From contig NZ_JAMZEA010000002.1 in the NCBI RefSeq assembly GCF_024172125.1, forward strand, positions 372,001 through 436,000: DNA of 64,000 bases, written 5' to 3'. A model generated the notes under the pieces. The model was not told the DNA's origin, ran no database searches, and worked only from the letters and a program-made list of their open reading frames with translations. A program made the position numbers and the translations under genes. Shown here piece by piece: positions 17,400 to 25,708 of the stretch (its first letter is position 1; the number at the start of each line of letters is the position of its first letter). The stretch is from Actinomadura rupiterrae (GTDB taxonomy: Bacteria; Actinomycetota; Actinomycetes; Streptosporangiales; Streptosporangiaceae).

Positions 17400-17472
17400 G
17401 GCGGATAGGAAAGCTGGCGCTTTCGACGGTCTCATAAGCCGTTCAAGGTGGGTTCGATTCCCGCATCCGCTA
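17400..17472 (+). tRNA. tRNA-Met-like (anticodon CAT), atypical core
   Basis: It folds into a cloverleaf. The acceptor is GGCGGAT/ATCCGCT with a G-U first pair, the D-stem GAAA/TTTC, the anticodon stem ACGGT/GCCGT with loop CTCATAA, and the T-stem GTGGG/CCCGC with loop TTCGATT. The variable loop has 5 nt. No CCA is encoded. Position 8 is A instead of the near-universal T, and the D-loop lacks A14 and A21, so the usual 8-14 tertiary pair is missing. It may be a divergent accessory elongator-Met (or Ile2) tRNA, or a decaying copy. Confidence 0.6.
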
Positions 17473-17498
17473 CGCGTTCGCACGCAATTGCATAACGA

Positions 17499-17571
17499 GT
17501 CTCCGTGGCGCAGGGGAAAGCGCGTCGGGTTGCGGACCCGAAGGCCGCAGGTTCGAATCCTGCCGGAGACA
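17499..17571 (+). tRNA. tRNA-Arg-like with rare GCG anticodon
   Basis: A well-formed cloverleaf: acceptor GTCTCCG/CGGAGAC, T8, D-stem GCGC/GCGC, anticodon stem TCGGG/CCCGA with loop TTGCGGA, T-stem GCAGG/CCTGC with loop TTCGAAT, and discriminator A. The anticodon GCG would read CGC (Arg). Bacteria normally read CGU/CGC/CGA with a single ACG tRNA, so a GCG isoacceptor is unusual. It lies 26 bp after the Met-like gene and is probably co-transcribed with it. Confidence 0.75.
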
Positions 17572-17665
17572 CCTCGACGGCCGGGCGGGGAGAGCAATCT
17601 GGGCGATGTCGCGCCCGTCCGCCGCGTGCTCCACTGACGGCTACACCGACGGTGGGGAGGACCCA

Positions 17666-18127
17666 GTGACCGTCTCGAACCCGAAGTCCGCGGACGGCGC
17701 GCGTGCGTCCGCCCTGCCGGACGTGACCGGGCTCCTCCGGGAGTACCGGGCCGTGGTCGTCCCGGCCGGGCGGCTGTTCCTGGAGCGGGAGATCTCCGCG
17801 GACGGCCTGCGCGCGCTCTGGCGGCCCTACTACTACGCGTCCTTCCACGCGTTCGACCTCGCGGTGGAGCGGGCCTGGCGGGAGGCCGCCGGGTCGAGCG
17901 GGCTGCTGGAGTCCGGGCACCCCGCCGCCGACCCCGCGCTGGAACCGCAGCTGCGGTTCTTCCCGGTGTCGATCGCGCACAACAACCTCGACCGGCTGAT
18001 CGAGGTGCTCGCCGTGGAACTCGGCGACGGCACCGCCGACCGGACCGGCACCCCCGAGCGCATCGTCGACTTCGCGCACGTCGTGGACGCCCTGGACGCC
18101 CTGATGGCGTCCCTCGCCGCCGCCTAG
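17666..18127 (+). CDS. Uncharacterised helical protein, first gene of a four-gene operon
   Basis: A 153-aa soluble, mostly helical protein that I do not recognise. GTG 17666 is preceded by GGTGGGGAGG, an excellent ribosome site. Conserved-looking stretches are LLREYRAVVVPAGRLF, a WRPYYYASFHAFDLAVERAW aromatic cluster near residues 53-72, and FFPVSIAHNNLDRLIEVLA. No signal peptide or membrane segment is seen. It leads into genes at 18263, 19009 and 19745 on the same strand, the last a membrane ABC1 kinase, so they may serve one pathway. It could be a small carrier or partner protein. Confidence 0.7.
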   Translation: MTVSNPKSADGARASALPDVTGLLREYRAVVVPAGRLFLEREISADGLRALWRPYYYASFHAFDLAVERAWREAAGSSGLLESGHPAADPALEPQLRFFPVSIAHNNLDRLIEVLAVELGDGTADRTGTPERIVDFAHVVDALDALMASLAAA

Positions 18128-18198
18128 CCGCGGCGTCCCTGGCCGCGGCCTAGCTGCGGCGTCCCTCGCCGCCTAGCTGCGGCGTCCCTCGCCGCCTG
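18113..18198. repeat. Imperfect 23-26-bp tandem repeat spanning the stop codon
   Basis: About four copies of a unit like GGCGTCCCTCGCCGCCTAGC run from the last codons of the 153-aa gene into the gap. The first three carry TAG. Only the first TAG is the actual stop. Confidence 0.8.
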
Positions 18199-18262
18199 GT
18201 CGTGGCTCCGGCCGCCCGGCGGCCGAACACCGGCTTCATCGCAAGCAGAGAAAGGCCCAGCA

Positions 18263-19003
18263 GTGGAACACCGCGACATCCTCACCGCCCTGGTAGACCG
18301 GGGGACCGCCCCCGGCGCCGCCGGGGCCGCGCTCTCGGCGGCCGGGGTCGTCAAGGGCCACGCGTCGGCGTGGGGCGGCGCCGGAAACCTCTACCCCATC
18401 CGCCCCTACACCCTCACCCCCGCCGCGCTGGAGGCGTTCACGGTGCGCGAGCGCATCCACGTGAGCGTGGACGGCCTCGGCGAGGACCTCGTCGACCTGC
18501 ACGGTATGGCCATCTACCGGCGGCACGACCCGGTCGCCGGCGACGGGCACGGCCTGGACTGGGCCGGGTCGGTCATCACCGCGCAGTTCCTGGCGCTCCA
18601 GGTCACCGGGCACAGCGAGGTGTTCGGCCAGGTCAGGGTGTCCAACACGCCGTCCCGCCCGGAGGGCGCCCGGGTCCGCCCGACGCCGCCGCCCGGCGGT
18701 CCGGACGTCGGCGTGATGCCGATCAAGGACTGCGTGACCATGATCTACCCGCGGTTCGAGATCGAGCGCCTCGGCCGGACCGTCGACACGGGCGCGCAGG
18801 TCGTCCGCCTGGAGTCGCGGGTCGCGATGGTGCCGCCGATCGGCGACGTGTCGCGCACGTCCCGCCGCTACCCGCTGTACGACGAGGACGGCCGCCGCGT
18901 CGGCGAGCTGGTCGGCGCCGACATCGAGATCGGCGCGCTGCTGCACCACGTCCCGGTCGACAGCGCCGTGATCCCGGAGGCGGTCGCGGCCGCCATCGCC
19001 TGA
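18263..19003 (+). CDS. Uncharacterised protein in ABC1-kinase operon
   Basis: A 246-aa soluble protein of unknown family. GTG 18263 follows AGAGAAAGG. The sequence is rich in beta-strand-forming stretches: an N-terminal helical region, then NLYPIRPYTLTPAALEAF, AGSVITAQFLALQVTG and SDRxSR-like SRTSRRYPLYDEDGRRVGELVG near the end. Nothing suggests secretion or membrane insertion. It ends five bases before the next gene, so translation is probably coupled. I can give no function. The stretch from 18128 to 18262 holds the repeat of the preceding gene and its own ribosome site. Confidence 0.7.
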   Translation: MEHRDILTALVDRGTAPGAAGAALSAAGVVKGHASAWGGAGNLYPIRPYTLTPAALEAFTVRERIHVSVDGLGEDLVDLHGMAIYRRHDPVAGDGHGLDWAGSVITAQFLALQVTGHSEVFGQVRVSNTPSRPEGARVRPTPPPGGPDVGVMPIKDCVTMIYPRFEIERLGRTVDTGAQVVRLESRVAMVPPIGDVSRTSRRYPLYDEDGRRVGELVGADIEIGALLHHVPVDSAVIPEAVAAAIA

Positions 19004-19008
19004 CCGTC

Positions 19009-19722
19009 ATGGACGACGTGCGCGTGCGCGGGCCGGCCCGGGCCCGGCTGGGAGCGGGCCGGCTCGCGTGCTACGGGTTCGCCGTCGAGGCGGTGATCGG
19101 GCACCGTCCCGCCCGCTACCTGCTGGCCCGCCGCTTCGGCCCGGACGGTGCGCTGACCGTCCTCTTCGTGACCCGCCCCGAGCCCCTCACCGGCACCTAC
19201 ATCCGGATCGCGGAGGCGGGTGGCGGGTGCGAGATCGAGACGTTCATTCCTACGATGCGGCGGCCCGTTGCGATTCGCGGACGGTTCGTCCTCGACACCT
19301 TGCCGCTCAGCGATGTCGGCTACCTCGACCTGATGGCCTGGCCGCATCCGTGGCTGGACGAGTGCGAGAGCCCGCCGGACGCGCTGCCCGGCCCGCTCGC
19401 GGGCGGTGATGCGTGGACGCGGACTTTTCGCGGTCCGGGCGAGTTCGGCGACCGTTACGTGACCGAGGCGGACGATGACGGCTGCGTGGTCGAACGCGCC
19501 GTCTGGATGGACGCCGTGCTGCCCGTCCGGCGCTGGAGGGTTGTGGAGGAGTCGGGGCCGGATCGGCTGCCGCTGCGGATTGAGGTGGCCCGTCCGCGAA
19601 CCGGGCATAGCACCGAGTTCGTCCGCACGGGCGAGCCGCGGCCTCTTGACCCGGCCGTGCTCGACCGGCCGCCGGGCGACCTCCGCGCTTATCTGGACGA
19701 CGTGCTGGCCGCGTCTGTGTGA
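19009..19722 (+). CDS. Uncharacterised protein, possible LolA-like fold
   Basis: A 237-aa protein starting at ATG 19009, five bases after the previous stop. The middle part (ETFIPTMRRPVAIRGRF followed by LPLSDVGYLDLM) resembles the strand-rich segment of LolA-like, outer-membrane-lipoprotein-sorting-type domains, in which a shell of beta-strands carries a hydrophobic ligand. That resemblance is weak and judged by eye. There is no signal peptide. Its position between an unknown gene and an ABC1 kinase could mean handling of a lipid or quinone-like molecule, but this is conjecture. Confidence 0.65.
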   Translation: MDDVRVRGPARARLGAGRLACYGFAVEAVIGHRPARYLLARRFGPDGALTVLFVTRPEPLTGTYIRIAEAGGGCEIETFIPTMRRPVAIRGRFVLDTLPLSDVGYLDLMAWPHPWLDECESPPDALPGPLAGGDAWTRTFRGPGEFGDRYVTEADDDGCVVERAVWMDAVLPVRRWRVVEESGPDRLPLRIEVARPRTGHSTEFVRTGEPRPLDPAVLDRPPGDLRAYLDDVLAASV

Positions 19723-19744
19723 GCGTCTAGTTGGGAGCGTCCGT

Positions 19745-21085
19745 ATGGGCGTCAGGTTGCGGAGCGCCGGTGTGAGCGTCCGGCGGCTCGTCGTGGTTCC
19801 GGCGCTTGTCGCGTTCGGGCTGGTGAGGATGGCGGTGCTCGTGCTCGTCGCGCGCCGTGGCCGTCGCAAGGCGGTGGCGGCGGACGAGACGGCGCGGCTG
19901 CTGGAACGGCTCGGCGGGACGTTCATCAAGGTCGGCCAGATCCTCGCGACGCGCGTCGATCTCGTCGGAGAGACGCTCGCGGACGGGTTGGCTCGGCTGC
20001 ATGACGATGTCCGTCCGATGCGTCCGGATGCTGCGGCGCGTGCTGTGCGAGCGGCGCCCGCCGAGCTGGCCCCGGGGTTGGCGCGGGCCATCGTGGATCC
20101 GCCGGTCGCGAGCGGTTCGATCGCGTGCGTCTACCGCGTTGAGACGCCGTTGGGTGTCGTGGCGGCGAAGGTTCGGCGGCCTGATGTCGGCTTGGCGATG
20201 GCGGCTGATCTGGCGTTCATGCGCCGCTGCGCGCGCCTTGCCGGAATGCTTCCGCCGCTGCGCCGCATCCCGCTCGCCGAGATGGTCGAGCAGGTCGGCG
20301 CGTGCGTGATGCGGCAGCAGGACTTCGCCGCCGAGGCGTCCAACCTGCGGTTCCTGCGCGAACGCCTCGCCGGGCGGGACGGTCTGCTCGTGCCTGGTGT
20401 GCTGGACGAAAGGTGTGGCCCCGGGATCATCGCCATGGAGTTCATCGACGGCCTGGACCGCGAGACACCGGACCGGCTGCCCGCGCCCGTTCGCGAGGCG
20501 GCCGTCGGACGGCTCGTCCACGCCGTCTACGAGCTGCTGTTCCTGCACGGCTTCGTCCATGTGGACCTGCACCAGGGCAACGCCTACTTCCTCGCGGACG
20601 GACGCGTCGTGCTGCTGGACGCGGGCCTGTGCTTCCAGCTCGGCGACGTCGCGCGGGACCGCTTCACCCGGTTCTTCGCCGGGATGGTCACCGGCGACGG
20701 CAACGGCTGCGCGGACGTGCTGCTCTCGACCGTCCGGAGCGCCGCCCCGGACGCCGACCTCGCCGCGTTCCGGGCCGCGGTCGCGGATCTGGTCGTCCGG
20801 AACGCCCGCCGCCTCGCGCGCGACTTCAACCTCTCCGCGTTTTGCATCGAGCTGTTCAATATCCAGCGGCGGCACCGGCTGGTCGCCGATCCGGAGTTCG
20901 TCTTCCCGATGCTGTCGCTGCTCACGCTCGAAGGGACCGTCCGGCGGCACCACCCGGACATGGACTTCCAGGTGGAGGCCGCTCCGTACGCGATGCAAGC
21001 GCTCCTGTTCAGCGGAGAGCTTGAGGATCAGCGCAGCGGGGAACCCGGAGGTCAGCGCAGTGCGGCGAAGGCGCGGACGGCCTGA
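19745..21085 (+). CDS. ABC1/AarF/UbiB-family atypical kinase
   Basis: A 446-aa protein of the ABC1 (ADCK/UbiB) family. A membrane segment (residues about 13-36) precedes the kinase-like core. Seen are the family motif KxGQ (FIKVGQILATR), an altered A-rich loop (VASGSIACVYR), the lysine strand VVAAKVRRP, QQDFAAEASNLRFL, the catalytic-loop equivalent VDLHQGNAYF and the metal-binding LLDAGLC. Family members support quinone or isoprenoid-lipid metabolism by ATPase activity. The catalytic-loop reading DLHQGN differs from the usual DPHPGN. Its last 34 bases overlap the end of the convergent aminotransferase gene. Confidence 0.85.
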   Translation: MGVRLRSAGVSVRRLVVVPALVAFGLVRMAVLVLVARRGRRKAVAADETARLLERLGGTFIKVGQILATRVDLVGETLADGLARLHDDVRPMRPDAAARAVRAAPAELAPGLARAIVDPPVASGSIACVYRVETPLGVVAAKVRRPDVGLAMAADLAFMRRCARLAGMLPPLRRIPLAEMVEQVGACVMRQQDFAAEASNLRFLRERLAGRDGLLVPGVLDERCGPGIIAMEFIDGLDRETPDRLPAPVREAAVGRLVHAVYELLFLHGFVHVDLHQGNAYFLADGRVVLLDAGLCFQLGDVARDRFTRFFAGMVTGDGNGCADVLLSTVRSAAPDADLAAFRAAVADLVVRNARRLARDFNLSAFCIELFNIQRRHRLVADPEFVFPMLSLLTLEGTVRRHHPDMDFQVEAAPYAMQALLFSGELEDQRSGEPGGQRSAAKARTA

Positions 21086-22263
21086 TCGACCTCGTCCGGC
21101 GTGGTCACGATGCTCGGCCCGACGCGGACGTAGGACTCCCGATACGGCGTGTCCCCGGTGGATACACCGTGCTCGTCCAGCAGCCGCGCGACCGCTTCGC
21201 GCGGTTCCATGCCGTCCACGGCGCAGCACACGATGCCGGACGACACCGCCGGGTCCCTCGGCGTGACGACCCGGACGTGCGGGATGCCGGCCAGCCCGTC
21301 CTTCAGCTGAGCGGCCTGCGACCTCGTCCGCTGCGCGACTCTGTCTCGTCCGATGGCGTGATGGAACGCGAACGCGGCCGGGAGCGCCCAGCGCGCGCTG
21401 TAGGAGTGGTAGCCGCCCGGGCTGTTGAGGTCGCCCGGAGGCCCGTCCGGCGGACGTCCGGAAAGCGAACCCCTGAGCGCGGGCATCGAGAAGCTCGGGA
21501 TCAGCGGGTCGAGCGCCGTCCACGCGTCCCGACGGCCCCACACGAACCCCGTTCCGCGCGGGCCGAAAAGCCACTTGTGCGTCGCCGTCATGAAGAAGTC
21601 GCAGCCGAGCGCGGCGACGTCGGCGTCCTCGACCGCGAACCCGTGCGCGCCGTCCACGCAGACCAGCAGCCGCTCACCCCGGCGCGCGCTCACCTCCGCG
21701 GCCATCGCGGCGATCTCGGGCAGCGGGATCATCACGCCGGTGCAGGAATGCACCCAGGTCAGCGCGAGCACCCGCGTCCGCGGGCCGATCGCCGCGCGGA
21801 GCCGTCCGACGATCTCGTCCCGCGACGCCAGCGCCGGATCGTCATAAAGCCGGACGGTCCGGACGCGCACCCCGTCCCGCACCGAACGCAGCCGCAGCGA
21901 CTCATGCGTCGAGTAGAACTCGTGCCCGGTGGTCAGCACCTCGTCGTCCGGGCCGAGCCGCAGCCCCGCGTAGACGAGCCCGATCCCCATCGTCGTGCTG
22001 TCGGTCAGCGCCACGTCCCCGGCCTCACCGCCGACGTACGCCGCGACCGCCTGCCGGGCCTCTTCGCCGCGCCGGAAGTCGTCCGCGCCGAGCCCGTACC
22101 GCTGCGGCTCGGCGTCCAGGCCCGCCTCGAACTCCGCGATCGCCTCCCGCACCGGACGCGGATGGGACGCCAGCATGAACGCCGAGAAATGCGCGTACCG
22201 CCGCGTCAGCGCGAACGCGTCCCGCACCTCGCCCCAGCCGAGCGGCTCGGATCCAGCAGCCAT
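21052..22263 (-). CDS. Class V aminotransferase (isopenicillin-N-epimerase / cysteine-desulfurase-like PLP enzyme)
   Basis: A 403-aa PLP enzyme of fold type I. The PLP-lysine segment is FFMTATHKWLFGPRGTG, the cofactor Asp/His segment is VDGAHGFAVEDADVAALGCD, and TDSTTMGIGLVYAG forms the phosphate cup. The N-terminus (YAHFSAFMLASHPRPVREAI) is like the CefD/isopenicillin N epimerase group. The ATG at 22263 is the natural start. It is transcribed away from the 25-aa ORF at 22480, sharing a 216-bp promoter region. It could process an amino acid for the neighbouring pathway; the reaction is not predictable. Confidence 0.88.
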   Translation of the reverse strand: MAAGSEPLGWGEVRDAFALTRRYAHFSAFMLASHPRPVREAIAEFEAGLDAEPQRYGLGADDFRRGEEARQAVAAYVGGEAGDVALTDSTTMGIGLVYAGLRLGPDDEVLTTGHEFYSTHESLRLRSVRDGVRVRTVRLYDDPALASRDEIVGRLRAAIGPRTRVLALTWVHSCTGVMIPLPEIAAMAAEVSARRGERLLVCVDGAHGFAVEDADVAALGCDFFMTATHKWLFGPRGTGFVWGRRDAWTALDPLIPSFSMPALRGSLSGRPPDGPPGDLNSPGGYHSYSARWALPAAFAFHHAIGRDRVAQRTRSQAAQLKDGLAGIPHVRVVTPRDPAVSSGIVCCAVDGMEPREAVARLLDEHGVSTGDTPYRESYVRVGPSIVTTPDEVDQAVRAFAALR

Positions 22264-22479
22264 CCCGCCCTCCAAGGCCAGACGGAACCCCGACTCCGTT
22301 GAACATGTACCAGCGCCGCGGCCCGCCGGTAAGACCTCCGGCCTCATTCCGCAAGAACGGACGAACCCGTCCGGACGCGGGTTGACCGCATCAGGACACG
22401 AAGCGTCCGGACATTGTGAACCACGGGCCCGCCCGTGTACCGATTGATGCGTTGGATAACTCCGGGTGAGGGCGGGACC

Positions 22480-22557
22480 ATGAAAACGATTCTCGTGCAT
22501 AGAACCGGGCCGGTCGCGCTGAGCGGCGTGGCCAGCACCAGGCACGCCGGCCTGTGA
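22480..22557 (+). CDS. 25-aa peptide, paralogue of the ORF at 15888
   Basis: A tiny ORF beginning MKTILVHRT, followed by GPVAL and ending RHAGL. It aligns with the 24-aa ORF at 15888 along its whole length with only conservative changes at most other sites. The ribosome site GAGGGCGGGACC matches GGGGCGGGAACG of the first copy. It is divergent from the class V aminotransferase and upstream of a TPR-protein gene, from which a GC-rich repeat tract separates it. Possible roles are a RiPP precursor, a signalling peptide or a translated leader. The function is unknown. Confidence 0.6.
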   Translation: MKTILVHRTGPVALSGVASTRHAGL

Positions 22558-22915
22558 GGCCGCGGACACGACGAACGGCAGCCAGCACCGCGACGCGACC
22601 CGATTGGGCGGCGACGACAGCCAAGCGCCCGGCAACGCGACACGAGCACGCGGTGGCGAGGGCCGGGCGCGCGGTGGCAAGCGGCGGGCGCGCGGCGATG
22701 CGGCGCGGGTGCGCGGCGACGCGACACGGGCACGCGGCGACGACAGCCGAGCGCGCGGCGACGCGACGCGAGCGCGCGGTGGCGAGGGCCGCTGGCGCGT
22801 CGATGCGGCGCGGGCGCGCGGTGGCGAGGGCCGCTGGCGCGTCGATGCGGCGCGGGCGCGCGGCGATGCGACGCGATTGGGCGGCGATGGCGGCCGAGTG
22901 CGCGGGGGGTGCTGG
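22558..22915. repeat. GC-rich degenerate repeat tract (minisatellite-like)
   Basis: About 350 bp of degenerate short repeats built on GCGCGCGG, GGCGAGGGC and GCGACGCGA. They include a 39-bp unit (GGCGAGGGCCGCTGGCGCG...) present twice in tandem near 22780-22858. Several frames are open throughout, but the translations are low-complexity Arg/Ala/Gly and I do not call a gene. It separates the 25-aa ORF from the TPR gene. Confidence 0.7.
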
Positions 22916-24766
22916 ATGAGCGACGTGGACGAAGTGCGCATTTCGGCGGATCGGCGGGTCGGTGGACCGTACACGGCTGGCGCCGCGCTGCTCGATGTGC
23001 TCGCGCGCGAGGCCGTTGCCGAACGGCCCGAGCTTCTGGCCGCCTATGACATCGAGCTCCGGGCGGTCGCGCCTGACCTGGGCGATCTGGTCCCGGCGCG
23101 GCGCGTTCCGCTGGTCGATCGCGTGGACCGGTCCGAACGCATTCTCGTCCCGGCCGCGCGCCGGACGCTGCGCATCGCGAACGGCGTGGCCGAGTTCGTC
23201 CGCGCCTGGCTTGAGGCGTCCGGCCGTCCGCGCACGGTCGTGCTGGACGGCTACGCGGAGGCCGATCCCGCCGATGCCGAACTCGTCGCCGTCCTGCGTC
23301 GCCGCGTTGACTCCGCGCTGCTCAACGTCCAGGTCGAGGACGCGCCATCGGCACTCCCCGGCGATGACCTCGATCCCGCCGGACATGCGGCGTGCGCCGA
23401 CGAGCTGGAGGCGTCCGGCCGGATCGGGCCGCGCCTCGGGCTCGTCCTGCACCACCGCGACCGCGCCGGGGACCCGGCCCGCGCCGCCGCGTCCTACGCG
23501 TACGCCGTCTCCTGGTGCCTGGACCACGGCTGCCACGACGCCGCCGCCGAACTCGGCCGCCGCGGCATCGAGCACGCCGAGTCCGCCGCCAAGGCCGGCG
23601 CCGGGAGCCGTGCGCCTTCGGGGGTGTGGTGGGAGCTCGTCCATGCGACCGCGATGGCGCTGTCGGCGCTGCGGCGCGAGGACGAGGCCGAGCACCTCCT
23701 GCACCACGCCCGCGCGACCACCGACTCGCCCGTGTGGCACTCCACGATCGCCTACTCGCTCGGCATGCTCGCCGTCCGCCACCACGACCCCGGGCGGCGC
23801 GACCTGTCCGCCGCGCTGGCCTGGACGAACACCGCGATCGCGATCTGCGGGCTGCTGCCCGACCCGGCCGAGCGCGCGATCAAGCTCGGCTTCGACCTGA
23901 ACGGCCGCGCCCTCGTCGAGTCCCGCCTCGGCCGGGACGGCGAGGCCCTCCGGCTCGTCCAGGACGCGATCGACCTCGCCGACCGCGACCTGCCGCCCGG
24001 CGCCCAGCCCGTCCACCGGATGGTGCTGCTCGCCAACCGCGCGATGGTGCTCGACCGCCTCGGCCGGACGACCGAGGCCCTCGCCGACTGGACGGCCGTG
24101 ATCGACGCCGACCCCGTCCACCCCGACTACTACATCGACCGCGGCAACCTGCTGCTGCGCCTGGGCCGCCCGGACGACGCCGTGGCCGACTACGAGACCG
24201 CGATGGCCGCAGGCCCGCCGTTCCCTGAGCCGTACTTCAACCGCTCGGAGATCCGGTTCGCCGAGGGCGACCACGAGGGCGCGCTCGCCGACCTGGACCA
24301 CGCGCTCGACCTCGACCCTGCCTTCGCCGAGGCGCGGACGAACCGCGCCGGCCTGCTCACCGCCCTCGGCCGCCACGCCGAGGCCCGCACGGACTGCGAG
24401 GCCGGCCTCGCCCACCACCCCGGCGACGCGCACCTGCTCAGCGTCCTCGGCCAGATCGAGGCAGCCGAGGGCCGCGCCGACCGCGCCCGCGCCGCCTTCG
24501 ACCAGGCCCTCGCCGGCGACCCGACCCTCGCCGCCGCCTGGGCGGCCCGTGGCGTCCTCGCCTACGAGACCGGCGACCCGGACATGGCCGTCGCCGACCT
24601 CACCCAATCCCTGGTCCTCGTCGAAGACCCGGCCGTCCTCTTCAACCGAGCCGTCGTCCTCCGCACGCTCAACCGCATTGACGAAGCCCGAACCGACCTG
24701 GAGCGCGCGCAAGCCCTGTCCCCGGACGACCCGGACATCGAAAAGGCCCTGGCCGACCTCGACTAA
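22916..24766 (+). CDS. Tetratricopeptide-repeat protein
   Basis: A 616-aa soluble protein. ATG 22916 follows GGGGGG; the frame is open further upstream, but only through the low-complexity tract. Residues 1-150 form an unrecognised alpha/beta domain. From about residue 170 to the end there are roughly a dozen TPR helical hairpins, clearest from residue 370 (ANRAMVLDRLGRTTEALADW, then YIDRGNLLLRLGRPDDAVADY, NRSEIRFAEGDHEGALADLD). TPR arrays bind peptides or proteins. Being next to the 25-aa ORF, it might recognise that peptide, which is an inference. Its stop overlaps the convergent gene by four bases. Confidence 0.85.
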   Translation: MSDVDEVRISADRRVGGPYTAGAALLDVLAREAVAERPELLAAYDIELRAVAPDLGDLVPARRVPLVDRVDRSERILVPAARRTLRIANGVAEFVRAWLEASGRPRTVVLDGYAEADPADAELVAVLRRRVDSALLNVQVEDAPSALPGDDLDPAGHAACADELEASGRIGPRLGLVLHHRDRAGDPARAAASYAYAVSWCLDHGCHDAAAELGRRGIEHAESAAKAGAGSRAPSGVWWELVHATAMALSALRREDEAEHLLHHARATTDSPVWHSTIAYSLGMLAVRHHDPGRRDLSAALAWTNTAIAICGLLPDPAERAIKLGFDLNGRALVESRLGRDGEALRLVQDAIDLADRDLPPGAQPVHRMVLLANRAMVLDRLGRTTEALADWTAVIDADPVHPDYYIDRGNLLLRLGRPDDAVADYETAMAAGPPFPEPYFNRSEIRFAEGDHEGALADLDHALDLDPAFAEARTNRAGLLTALGRHAEARTDCEAGLAHHPGDAHLLSVLGQIEAAEGRADRARAAFDQALAGDPTLAAAWAARGVLAYETGDPDMAVADLTQSLVLVEDPAVLFNRAVVLRTLNRIDEARTDLERAQALSPDDPDIEKALADLD

Positions 24767-25662
24767 GCGTCGGCGTTCTGGAGGGTGGTGAGGGCGCGGA
24801 CGGTTTCGTAGCCGCGCCAGTCGAGGGCGCCGGCGGGGGAGATCTTGGCGTACTCGACCGTCCAGCCGCCGTCGTCCTGCTGGGCGGCGGCCAGGCGGGC
24901 CAGGTCCGCGGCGACGACCTCGGGGGTGAAGAGGCCGCGGGGCGGACGGCCCGGGACGGCGGCGAAGTCGAGCGGACGCAGGTACTCGTTCTCGGTGCCG
25001 CCCTCGACGTGCACCCTGCCGTCCTTCGGGACGTAGGCCGCGAGGCGTTCGAGCAGGTCGGCGGCCTCGGGGCCGTCGTCGCGCAGGGCGTCCAGGACGC
25101 GGATCGAGAACGCCAGGATGTAGGCGTGCGGCTGCCCGTCCAGGGCGTCGATCGCGTTGAGGCAGTAGCGGGTGGCGCGCGGAAGCCAGGGGTGCGCGGC
25201 CACGGCGGGGTCGACCTTGGCGGTCTGGAGCGCGGCGACCAGGGTGAACGCGGTGATCTGGAGCGAGGACGCGGCCGTGTCGGCCCCGGCCCACCAGGGG
25301 GCGTTCCCCGCTTCGCTCGTCTGCGGCATCGCGAACGGGATGCCGCCGTCCGGCAGGGTCACCTCGTCGAGCCAGTCGCACACGCCGACCGCGTGCGGGT
25401 GGCCGCCGACCTCGGCGAACACCTCGAACGCGTGCCCGGCGGCGGCCGTCTGGCTCTCCGGGGAGCGCAGGTCGGGCTCCAGGCCCCAGCCGTACCCGCC
25501 GTCCGGGTTGCGGTAGCCGTCGAGCGCGGCGACGACGGCGTCCCGACCGGGGCGGCCGCCGAAGAGGTGGTCGAAGCGGCGGCGGTCCAGGACGCGCGCG
25601 TGAGTGGCCATGAAGGCGGCCGCCCGGTTCAGGTCGATGCCCGCGGTCTTGTCGATGTCCAT
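24763..25662 (-). CDS. Prenyltransferase/squalene-oxidase-repeat (alpha-toroid) protein
   Basis: A 299-aa protein with the repeat signature of alpha/alpha-toroid proteins: GYRNPDGGYGWGLEPDLRSP near residues 50-70, LPDGGIPFAMP near 105, and AAQQDDGGWTVEYAK near 265. Each is a G-G-W/Y-type QW-like motif. No DXDD or terpene-cyclase acidic motif is visible, so catalysis as a terpene cyclase is unlikely; such proteins occur widely in actinobacteria without a known role. The start at ATG 25662 is the only good one. It converges on the TPR gene with a 4-bp overlap of stop codons. Confidence 0.75.
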   Translation of the reverse strand: MDIDKTAGIDLNRAAAFMATHARVLDRRRFDHLFGGRPGRDAVVAALDGYRNPDGGYGWGLEPDLRSPESQTAAAGHAFEVFAEVGGHPHAVGVCDWLDEVTLPDGGIPFAMPQTSEAGNAPWWAGADTAASSLQITAFTLVAALQTAKVDPAVAAHPWLPRATRYCLNAIDALDGQPHAYILAFSIRVLDALRDDGPEAADLLERLAAYVPKDGRVHVEGGTENEYLRPLDFAAVPGRPPRGLFTPEVVAADLARLAAAQQDDGGWTVEYAKISPAGALDWRGYETVRALTTLQNADA

Positions 25663-25708
25663 GCGTTCATCCTGGTCGGCGCCGGTCCGGGTGTCTTGTA
25701 GGTTCCGG

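Noticed and set aside
22604..22915. N-terminal extension of the TPR protein through the repeat tract
   Set aside because: The extra 104 residues are repetitive Arg/Ala/Gly without domain character, and ATG 22916 has a good ribosome site.
22558..22915. Possible CRISPR array
   Set aside because: Repeats are contiguous and degenerate without unique spacers of constant length, and there are no cas genes.
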